A stretch of DNA of 64,000 nucleotides, taken from contig NZ_CP041405.1 in the NCBI RefSeq assembly GCF_007066085.1, positions 3,755,001-3,819,000 on the forward strand, given 5' to 3'. Below, in pieces: positions 55,408-64,000 of the stretch. This DNA is from Paenibacillus thiaminolyticus. GTDB lineage: Bacteria > Bacillota > Bacilli > Paenibacillales > Paenibacillaceae. Under the pieces are notes generated by a model. It was not told where the DNA came from. It worked only from the letters and a program-made list of their open reading frames with translations, and searched no databases. A program made the translations under genes and the position numbers. Each line of letters starts with the position of its first letter. Within the stretch, counting starts at the first letter, position 1.

Positions 55408-55632
55408 ATGAACGAGATTACGATTCATACGGAATATATTACGCTCGGGCAATTCCTGAAGCTGGCAGACTGCGCTTCGACCGGGGGACATGCCAAGGTG
55501 ATCCTGGCCGAGAATCAGGTCAAGGTCAACGGAGAGCCGGAATCCCGCCGGGGACGGAAGCTGTATGCGGGGGATACCGTGAATGTGGAAGGCTGCGGCG
55601 CTTTCCGCGTCACTTCCGCGCAGGAGGCATAG
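55408..55632 (+). CDS. yaaA: S4-domain protein YaaA (RlbA)
   Basis: A 74-residue RNA-binding protein made of one S4 domain: 'ITLGQFLKLADCASTGGHAKVILAENQVKVNGEPESRRGRKLYAGDTV'. Always found between dnaN and recF in Bacillales; linked to ribosome assembly. AAGGAGG lies upstream. The recF start follows 3 nt after its stop. Confidence 0.95.
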   Translation: MNEITIHTEYITLGQFLKLADCASTGGHAKVILAENQVKVNGEPESRRGRKLYAGDTVNVEGCGAFRVTSAQEA

Positions 55633-55635
55633 CCG

Positions 55636-56748
55636 GTGTTCGTCAAATCCGTGGCGCTGAGGCAGTACCGCAATTATGAGGGCTTGGAGCTGGATACGAA
55701 CAACCGGGTCAACATCTTCGTCGGCAATAATGCCCAGGGCAAGACCAATTTGCTGGAAGCCATCTTCGTGCTTGCTCTGACCAAGTCGCATCGTACTTCG
55801 AAGGACAAGGAACTGATCGGCTGGGAAGCGGATCAAGCCTCGCTCAAGGCGCTGGTGGAGCGGAAGTACGGCCAGGTCCAGCTCGATCTGAGTATTTCCA
55901 AGCAGGGGAAGAAGGCCAAGCTGAACGGGCTGGAGCAGAAAAAGCTGAGCGGCTTTATCGGCGCACTCAATGTCGTGATGTTCGCGCCGGAGGATTTGGA
56001 GATCGTCAAGGGCTCTCCAGGCATCCGCCGGCGCTTCCTCGATATGGAGATCGGCCAGGTCCAGCCGAGCTATTTGTACCATTTGCAGCAATATCAGAAG
56101 GTTCTGATTCAGCGCAACAACCTCTTGAAGCAGATGTGGAGCAAGCCCGGCGCACAGCCGGATGCGATGCTCGAGATTTTTAACGAACAGCTCGCGGTTA
56201 ATGGTGTTAAAGTTGTAAGGAAAAGGAAACAATATTTACTAAAGCTGCAAGGTTGGGCCGAGCAGATTCATGCAGGCATCACCAATGGGCAGGAAGCGCT
56301 TCAGATTGAGTATGTGCCGTCCTTTGCGGCGGCGGAAGAAGATGACGCTGTTTTATTTGAACAATTTATGTTAAAGTTAACACAAATGAAAGACCAGGAG
56401 GTGCGGCGCGGCATAACGCTTGTCGGGCCGCATCGGGACGATCTCGCCTTTTTCATTAACGGCAAAGAAGTGCAAACGTACGGCTCGCAAGGTCAGCAGC
56501 GAACAACGGCCTTATCCTTGAAGCTGGCTGAGATTGAGCTGATGCATGAAGAAATCGGTGAATATCCCGTGCTGCTGCTGGACGATGTGTTGTCCGAGCT
56601 TGATACGCACCGCCAGACGCAGCTCATTGAGACCTTTCAGAGCAAGGTCCAGACGTTCATCACGACGACGGGCATCGAAGGCATCAACATCGGCCGGCTT
56701 CAGGATGCAAATATGTTCCACGTGGAAAACGGGCAAGTCATGCGTTAA
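55636..56748 (+). CDS. recF: Recombination protein RecF
   Basis: A 370-residue SMC-like ATPase that loads RecA at gaps. Walker A is 'VGNNAQGKTNLLEAI', the signature motif 'GSQGQQRTTALSLKLAE' and Walker B 'PVLLLDDVLSELD'. GTG 55636 is close-coupled to yaaA. The codons for MFHVEN near the 3' end form a parS-like sequence (56714-56729). Confidence 0.97.
   Translation: MFVKSVALRQYRNYEGLELDTNNRVNIFVGNNAQGKTNLLEAIFVLALTKSHRTSKDKELIGWEADQASLKALVERKYGQVQLDLSISKQGKKAKLNGLEQKKLSGFIGALNVVMFAPEDLEIVKGSPGIRRRFLDMEIGQVQPSYLYHLQQYQKVLIQRNNLLKQMWSKPGAQPDAMLEIFNEQLAVNGVKVVRKRKQYLLKLQGWAEQIHAGITNGQEALQIEYVPSFAAAEEDDAVLFEQFMLKLTQMKDQEVRRGITLVGPHRDDLAFFINGKEVQTYGSQGQQRTTALSLKLAEIELMHEEIGEYPVLLLDDVLSELDTHRQTQLIETFQSKVQTFITTTGIEGINIGRLQDANMFHVENGQVMR
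56714..56729. promoter_or_regulatory. Degenerate parS-like sequence in recF
   Basis: TGTTCCACGTGGAAAA, one mismatch from the palindrome upstream of noc and two from the parS in parB. It encodes the conserved MFHVEN of RecF, so it may be a coincidence of coding constraint. Confidence 0.4.
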
Positions 56749-56760
56749 GGGGGAGTCCGA

Positions 56761-57006
56761 TTGTATATTCACCTGGGTGGAGAAAAGGTCATTCGTTCTT
56801 CGGAACTGGTCGCTATTTTCGATGTTTCCATTGAGAAATCATCCAAGCTGTCCAAGCAGTTCGTGGCGAATGCCCATAAGGTCAAAAACGTGGAGGCGAT
56901 AGGCGAGGAGGAAGCCAAGTCGATCGTCGTCACGAAAGGAAAAGTTTACTTTTCGCCCATTTCATCTACTACGCTGAAGAAGCGGGCGCGTCATTACAAC
57001 GAGTAG
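56761..57006 (+). CDS. remB: RemB/YaaB DUF370 regulator-like protein
   Basis: An 81-residue DUF370 protein, 'MYIHLGGEKVIRSSELVAIFDVSIEKSSKLSKQFV', the partner family of the biofilm matrix regulator RemA. TTG 56761 follows GGGGG. It lies between recF and gyrB as yaaB does in Bacillus. Confidence 0.92.
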   Translation: MYIHLGGEKVIRSSELVAIFDVSIEKSSKLSKQFVANAHKVKNVEAIGEEEAKSIVVTKGKVYFSPISSTTLKKRARHYNE

Positions 57007-57113
57007 GCATACGACACTTTCGCTTGCCGGACCGATCTGGGGCCGAAGCGCGCCGGAATGGCCTGCAGGCCGCATTGTATAGCGGATGAACCAGCGGCGG
57101 AACTGAAAAATAA

Positions 57114-59039
<1,926 letters not shown>

Positions 59040-59052
59040 GCGAAAGCATGCA

Positions 59053-59083
59053 AGCCCCGGTCCCTGCAAGGACCGGGGCTTTT
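59053..59083 (+). terminator. gyrB terminator
   Basis: An 11-bp stem agccccggtcc / ggaccggggct is followed by ttt, 14 nt after gyrB. It isolates gyrB from gyrA. Confidence 0.9.
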
Positions 59084-59143
59084 GTGCGCTGCATTGCCTG
59101 GGCGGGCAGACGACCGACTGTTTGCCTGCCGCGTGGGGCACGT

Positions 59144-59911
59144 TCAAGAGGAGCGCTTGCGGCGGCGCAGGCGGCCGTAGGCGATGCCATATTTGCGGAT
59201 GCGGCGGTAATTGCACTGGCTGAAATTCATGTTGCGGAACACGGTGATATCCGGCTTCGTGTTGACTTCGAATATCCACGGTTGGCGGTCTTCATCCAGC
59301 CCGACATCCAACCCGATTTCCTTGAGGCCGGGGAAACTTTTTTCCAGTTCCGCCGCCGTCTCTATCCCCAACTGCTTCAGCAAGGCGATCATCCGGACCT
59401 TTTCTTCCTCCGTCATGTTGTCTTTGAGGAGCGGGTTAATATCAGCCAGCTTCCCACCGCTATTGAAGTTGGTGACAACATTGCTGGTGCCGGCCACCTT
59501 GCCGAATACGGCCGTCGTCTCCCAGTGGCCTTTCGGGCTCATTTGCGTCAGCACGCGAATGTCGAAATTTTTGTCTTGATACTTGAGAAGATGAATTCCC
59601 TTCTGAATCAGATAGGGCTTGGATCCGATTCGTCTGGCGACCGCGCGGTGCAAGTCTTCGAATGTGGCGTAACGGAACACCTGCGTGCCTGCCATCAGAT
59701 GATACTCCTCTCCCTCCCGGACCACCCGCATGACGCCATGACCATGGGTACCCCGGTTCGGCTTGACATAGACCATGGCATGCGCCTCGAGCATGCTCTC
59801 CAGATGGTTCTCCGTGAAGGGACGCGTCTCTGGAATGAACGCATTGAGCTCGGCGGAGCGCTGCAAGGCCAGCGTCTTTTTCAACTTACTGGCAACACGT
59901 CGTATGGCCAT
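59144..59911 (-). CDS. YheC/YheD-family ATP-grasp protein
   Basis: A 255-residue protein with 'MVYVKPNRGTHGHGVMRVV' (ATP-grasp nucleotide loop), 'YLIQKGIHLLKYQDKNFDIRVLTQM', and 'IGLDVGLDEDRQPWIFEVNTKPDI' with metal-binding Asp, Glu and Asn. In B. subtilis YheC/YheD are coat-associated in endospores. It lies on the opposite strand between gyrB and gyrA, an unusual interruption compared with Bacillus. Confidence 0.88.
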   Translation of the reverse strand: MAIRRVASKLKKTLALQRSAELNAFIPETRPFTENHLESMLEAHAMVYVKPNRGTHGHGVMRVVREGEEYHLMAGTQVFRYATFEDLHRAVARRIGSKPYLIQKGIHLLKYQDKNFDIRVLTQMSPKGHWETTAVFGKVAGTSNVVTNFNSGGKLADINPLLKDNMTEEEKVRMIALLKQLGIETAAELEKSFPGLKEIGLDVGLDEDRQPWIFEVNTKPDITVFRNMNFSQCNYRRIRKYGIAYGRLRRRKRSS

Positions 59912-60123
59912 TCAACCATCCTTTCCGATGAACCTGATTGCGTCATCTTTTCTAGTAGTCAAGTATGGTATAATAAAGGATATGTCGGCGAAGGCCGATT
60001 GGAAAAGAACAAAAGCCCATTTTGCGAAAGGAATTGTTCGGTTTTTGGTGTCATTTGGCGTAACGTTTAATTGTACATCTTTTGTGAAAGTAATATAATG
60101 AAAATAGCGTAGATATGGGCTTG

Positions 60124-60210
60124 GTGAATAATAGGCAGCCCACTAGGATGGCTGATCTTATTCACACAGGGAAACGGTTCGATCCCGATCAGGGCAATGG
60201 AGCCGTTTTC
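60124..60210 (+). promoter_or_regulatory. Two-hairpin gyrA leader
   Basis: Hairpin 1: gtgaataa (60124-60131) pairs with ttattcac (60158-60165), with inner cagcc/ggctg. Hairpin 2: gaaacgg (60171-60177) pairs with ccgttttc (60203-60210) and looks like a weak intrinsic terminator, 75 nt before gyrA. Attenuation is possible but unproven. Confidence 0.45.
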
Positions 60211-60284
60211 GCTTGCTAAGCAAACTCATTGCTATTTGCCATACATTGTGGACGCTGTGAACAAGAATGATGAGGAGGTCCAGC

Positions 60285-62822
60285 ATGGCGGAAGAAAAAC
60301 AATCGCAAATTAAAGATCGCGACATCGGCATGGAGATGCGGGAATCTTTTCTCGATTACGCGATGAGCATCATTGTCAGCCGTGCGCTGCCGGATGTTCG
60401 CGACGGACTGAAGCCGGTTCACCGCCGGATATTGTATGCGATGTCTGAACTCGGCATGGCGCCGGACAAGCCATATAAGAAGTCGGCAAGAATTGTCGGG
60501 GAAGTCATCGGTAAGTATCACCCTCACGGTGATTCAGCGGTCTATGAGACGATGGTGCGCATGGCGCAGGACTTCTCTCTGCGTTATATGCTGGTCGACG
60601 GTCACGGGAACTTCGGTTCGATAGATGGGGACTTCGCGGCAGCGATGCGGTATACAGAAGCGCGTCTGTCTAAGATTGCGATGGAGCTGCTGCGTGACAT
60701 TAATAAAGATACAGTTGATTTCGCCCCGAACTATGATGGGGAAGAGACGGAGCCAGTCGTGTTGCCGGCGCGGTTCCCGAACCTGCTTGTCAATGGGGTC
60801 TCGGGGATTGCGGTCGGCATGGCGACCAACATTCCGCCTCATAATTTGATCGAGGTCATTGATGGCATTCAGGCGCTTATCCGCAATCCGGAGATTACGC
60901 CGCTCGAGCTGATGGATTATATCAAGGGGCCGGATTTCCCGACAGCCGGACTGATTCTGGGCCGCGAAGGGATTCGCCAAGCGTATATGACCGGGCGCGG
61001 TTCGGTTACGATGCGGGCGAAGGCAACGATTGAAGAGCATAACGGCAAAGCCCGCATTCTCGTTCATGAGCTGCCTTACCAAGTGAATAAGGCGAAGCTG
61101 GTCGAGAAGATTGCCGAGCTGGTCCGCGAGAAGCGGGTCGAGGGCATTACGGATCTGCGCGACGAATCCGATCGCAACGGCATGCGGATCGTTATCGAGC
61201 TGCGCCGGGATGTCAATCCGAGCGTCGTGCTGAACAATCTGTACAAGCATACGGCGCTGCAGTCGAACTTCGGCATCAATATGCTGGCGCTCGTTAATCA
61301 GGAGCCGCGCGTATTGAACCTGCGCGAGATGCTCTACTATTACCTGGAGCACCAGGTTGAAGTCATTCGCCGCCGCACTGAGTTCGATCTGCGGAAGGCG
61401 GAAGCTCGCGCTCATATTCTGGAAGGGTTGCGTGTGGCGCTTGATCACCTCGATGAAGTGATCGCGCTCATCCGCGGTTCCCGGACAGCCGATATCGCGC
61501 GCGAAGGCTTGATCAGCCGCTTCCAGCTGTCCGTCGAGCAGGCTCAAGCGATTCTCGATATGCGCCTGCAGCGCTTGACCGGTCTGGAGCGGGAGAAGAT
61601 CGAAGAAGAATACGCCGAGCTGATGAAGAAGATTGCCGAATTGAAGGAAATTTTGGCAAGCGAACAGCTGGTGTTGAATATTATTAACGACGAATTGGAA
61701 GAGGTAAAACAAAAATATGGCGACGAGCGCCGTACGGAGATTACAATCGGCGAAGACAGCATTCTCGACGAGGATCTAATCCCGCAAGAGGATGTTATCA
61801 TCACGATTACGCACAGCGGCTACATCAAGCGCCTGCCGGTTACGACGTACCGCAGCCAGAAGCGCGGCGGACGGGGCGTGGTCGGAATGGATACGAAGGA
61901 TAACGACTTCGTCGAGCATCTGTTCGTCACCAATTCCCACCATTACTTGATGTTCTTCACCGACAAAGGCAAGGTGTACCGCATCAAGGCGTATGAGGTG
62001 CCTGACTTGAGCCGCACTGCGCGCGGGACGCCGATCATTAACCTGATTCAGATCGAGCAGGGAGAATCGATCAACGCCGTCATTCCGGTGAAGGAATTCG
62101 AAGCGGACAAGTTCTTGTTCTTCGCTACCCGCCACGGTATCGTGAAGAAGACGCCCCTGGATGATTACGTCAATATCCGCAAGGGCGGGCTGATTGCCAT
62201 CAACCTGAGAGAAGACGATGATCTTATCGGGGTTCGCCTGACGGATGGGGAGCAGGAGATCATTATGGGGACATCGAACGGGATGTCGATTCGTTTCCCG
62301 GAAAAAGATGTCCGTTCCATGGGACGCTCCGCTACCGGCGTCAAAGGGATTACGCTCGACGATGACGACTTCGTCATCGGTATGGACGTCGTCAGCGAGG
62401 ACAATGATGTCCTTATCGTCTCCTCCAAAGGCTACGGCAAGCGAACGCCAATGAGCGAGTACCGCATCCAGAGCCGCGGAGGCAAAGGAATCAAGACGAT
62501 TAACGTGACGGTTAAAAACGGCCCTGTCGTCGGCTTGAAGGTCGTCCAGCCGGAAGAGGATCTGATGATCATCACCTCGCTTGGCACCATTATCCGGATG
62601 AGCATGGCAGGCATCTCACAGATGGGACGCTATGCGCAAGGGGTCAAGCTCATTAATATCCGGGAGGATGACAGTGTAGCTACCGTCAGCCGGTGCGACA
62701 AGAATGAAGAACAGGATGAGATGGAAGATATGAACGAGGAGCCGGGAAGCCAGGAGAATGGACCTGACGCGGATTCTGCTGCAGCCGATACATCCGGCGG
62801 CCCAGACAATCCTTCATCCTAA
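60285..62822 (+). CDS. gyrA: DNA gyrase subunit A
   Basis: An 845-residue breakage-reunion subunit. The winged-helix region has '[19 protein letters not shown]' (the quinolone-contact region, with the usual Ser). The catalytic Tyr is in '[13 protein letters not shown]'. The C-terminal beta-pinwheel carries the GyrA-box-like '[12 protein letters not shown]', and the tail is long and acidic. ATG 60285 follows GAGGAGG; an in-frame ATG six codons upstream is less well placed. Confidence 0.97.
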   Translation: MAEEKQSQIKDRDIGMEMRESFLDYAMSIIVSRALPDVRDGLKPVHRRILYAMSELGMAPDKPYKKSARIVGEVIGKYHPHGDSAVYETMVRMAQDFSLRYMLVDGHGNFGSIDGDFAAAMRYTEARLSKIAMELLRDINKDTVDFAPNYDGEETEPVVLPARFPNLLVNGVSGIAVGMATNIPPHNLIEVIDGIQALIRNPEITPLELMDYIKGPDFPTAGLILGREGIRQAYMTGRGSVTMRAKATIEEHNGKARILVHELPYQVNKAKLVEKIAELVREKRVEGITDLRDESDRNGMRIVIELRRDVNPSVVLNNLYKHTALQSNFGINMLALVNQEPRVLNLREMLYYYLEHQVEVIRRRTEFDLRKAEARAHILEGLRVALDHLDEVIALIRGSRTADIAREGLISRFQLSVEQAQAILDMRLQRLTGLEREKIEEEYAELMKKIAELKEILASEQLVLNIINDELEEVKQKYGDERRTEITIGEDSILDEDLIPQEDVIITITHSGYIKRLPVTTYRSQKRGGRGVVGMDTKDNDFVEHLFVTNSHHYLMFFTDKGKVYRIKAYEVPDLSRTARGTPIINLIQIEQGESINAVIPVKEFEADKFLFFATRHGIVKKTPLDDYVNIRKGGLIAINLREDDDLIGVRLTDGEQEIIMGTSNGMSIRFPEKDVRSMGRSATGVKGITLDDDDFVIGMDVVSEDNDVLIVSSKGYGKRTPMSEYRIQSRGGKGIKTINVTVKNGPVVGLKVVQPEEDLMIITSLGTIIRMSMAGISQMGRYAQGVKLINIREDDSVATVSRCDKNEEQDEMEDMNEEPGSQENGPDADSAAADTSGGPDNPSS

Positions 62823-62830
62823 TTTGACAC

Positions 62831-62866
62831 GAAGGGGCGTATATCCACAAGATGCGCCCCTTCTAC
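62831..62866 (+). terminator. gyrA terminator
   Basis: The arms gaaggggcg and cgccccttc are followed by tact, 8 nt after gyrA. Confidence 0.75.
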
Positions 62867-63012
62867 TGTATCAGACGGTTATCACATCGCAGAATTGCTT
62901 TCCTGATGCAGTCATTATAATGAACCTCTATCCCGCGGCCGGTTCAGAGCGATCCGCTGCGGCAGAGGTTTTCTTCTTATTTTACGAAGGATCAGGAGCG
63001 TGGAATGGACAG

Positions 63013-64000
63013 ATGGTGTTAATTCCAGTATCGCAAGCCAAGCCAGGAGATCGGCTCGATCAAGATGTGCGGACGATGCTCGGCGGTGTGTTGATGTTCA
63101 AAGGCCGAAGACTCAGCGTTCAGGATATGGAAGTGCTGAAGGCATTTTTGGTGAAGACGGTCGATGTTGAAGGAGAACCAGAGCCGGAATTGGCCGAAGC
63201 GGCATTCGGCAACTCAGCGGCTATGCCGGCCAGGGACAAATCCGAGGATGCGGCGGCAGAAGACAGAGAGGGGGGCGGGACGGCCCCGAACGCGAAGCCG
63301 GCAGGTTTTGTGGAATTATGGATGCAGATGGTTCAATTGTTGAAAAATGTATTCCATACCGCAAACATGACGAAGCTTCCGATTCTGGAGCTGCGCCAGC
63401 AGATGGAATGGCTGTTGGCTCGCGCGGATCATTACTCGCCGCTGTTCCTTCATCCGGATATTAAGGAGCTTATCGCCGATGAAGAAGACGATTATTTGTA
63501 TCATAAATCGATTGCGGTCGCGTTGACATCACATCTGCTTGGCCAATGGAGCGGACAGCCGGCCAAGGAAGGCATGCAAATTGCGCTTGCCGGCTTGCTG
63601 CATGATATCGGCAAGACCCGGGTTGATGATGATATCGTCAACAAGCAGGGCGCTCTGACGGATAGCGAGCGGGCCGCAATGAAGCGGCATGCCCATTATG
63701 CTTATGATATTTTGCGCCATACGCCAGGCTTGAACGAAGGGGTGAAGCTGGGTGTCCTCCAGCATCACGAACGAATGGACGGGAGCGGGTATCCGCTGGG
63801 CGTCCCGGGAGAGAAGATTCATCCTTATGCCAAAATCGTCGCCGTCGCCGATATGTTCCATGCGATGACGCTGAATCGGGGCTACAAACGCGCCGCTTCT
63901 CCATATGTTGTGCTGGAGCAGCTGAAGGAAGAGTCGTTCGGCAAGCTGGACCCGCAGCTCGTGTCAACGTTCATCCAAAAAGTGACGCACTTTCAGCAGG
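63013..64000 (+). CDS. HD-GYP domain phosphodiesterase, partial
   Basis: 329 codons to the window edge, with no stop. The N-terminal DUF3391-like part (about 1-60, 'PVSQAKPGDRLDQDVRTMLGGVLMFKGRRLS') precedes a low-complexity acidic linker (about 60-100). The HD-GYP domain shows 'LAGLLHDIGKTRVDD' (HD), 'HHERMDGSGYPLGVPGEKIHPYAKIVAVADMFHAMT' (H-H and the G-Y-P of GYP). Such enzymes cleave cyclic-di-GMP. The start at ATG 63013 is the first plausible one, though its ribosome binding site is weak. Confidence 0.88.
   Translation, partial: MVLIPVSQAKPGDRLDQDVRTMLGGVLMFKGRRLSVQDMEVLKAFLVKTVDVEGEPEPELAEAAFGNSAAMPARDKSEDAAAEDREGGGTAPNAKPAGFVELWMQMVQLLKNVFHTANMTKLPILELRQQMEWLLARADHYSPLFLHPDIKELIADEEDDYLYHKSIAVALTSHLLGQWSGQPAKEGMQIALAGLLHDIGKTRVDDDIVNKQGALTDSERAAMKRHAHYAYDILRHTPGLNEGVKLGVLQHHERMDGSGYPLGVPGEKIHPYAKIVAVADMFHAMTLNRGYKRAASPYVVLEQLKEESFGKLDPQLVSTFIQKVTHFQQ

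Overview
The window looks like the replication-origin region of a Paenibacillus-type, endospore-forming Firmicute. This is inferred from gene order and content: oriC with dnaA-dnaN-yaaA-recF-remB-gyrB-gyrA on one side and rpmH-rnpA-yidC-jag-mnmE-mnmG-rsmG-noc-parA-parB on the other, plus spore-linked genes (yyaC, a YheC/YheD ATP-grasp gene, a Spo0E-like gene). The core is moderately GC-rich. The species cannot be named from the sequence alone.

Layout. Bases 1-690 are non-coding with repeats. 788-5635: EamA transporter, YhgE/Pip membrane protein and MFS transporter. 5636-6050: no gene, but a tight cluster of perfect DnaA boxes. 6126-13625 (mostly minus strand): a CxxH/CxxC mini-protein, htrA and the essential cell-wall system walRKHIJ. 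13900-24445 (minus): LysM-G5-M23 endopeptidase, a membrane-anchored unknown, purA, dnaB, rplI, gdpP, yybS, a CBS protein and an LCP ligase. 25068-26205: rpsF-ssb-rpsR. 26487-29775: YjzC-like gene, a probable type I toxin-antitoxin locus, tRNA-Ser(CGA), DUF951, MscS, DUF3343 and yyaC. 29772-34335: DUF4446, a class V aminotransferase, then parB, parA and noc with a perfect parS inside parB.

Between noc and rsmG lies an AT-richer accessory island (about 34.4-45.1 kb). It holds an ECF sigma/anti-sigma pair with its own ECF-type promoter, a complete IS4-family element with 32-bp inverted repeats and a frameshifted transposase, two tandem lipoprotein paralogs (one frameshifted), an exported unknown, a secreted matrixin-type metalloprotease, a Spo0E-like phosphatase, and an XRE-TPR regulator overlapping a short exported-peptide gene. 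Beyond these are relics of an ISNCY transposase, an AbrB/MazE-type gene and several duplicated segments. The regulator-peptide pair has the architecture of an RRNPP/Alo-type peptide quorum-sensing switch. It sits directly upstream of a protease and a sporulation phosphatase and is the most interesting system in the window.

45.16-51.85 kb carries the conserved rsmG-mnmG-mnmE-jag-yidC-rnpA-rpmH block (minus). 51.85-54.2 kb is a bipartite oriC around dnaA, with DnaA boxes on both sides and a DnaA-trio unwinding element before dnaN. 54.2-64 kb carries the plus-strand replication genes. A minus-strand YheC/YheD gene separates gyrB from gyrA, and an HD-GYP phosphodiesterase runs off the right edge.
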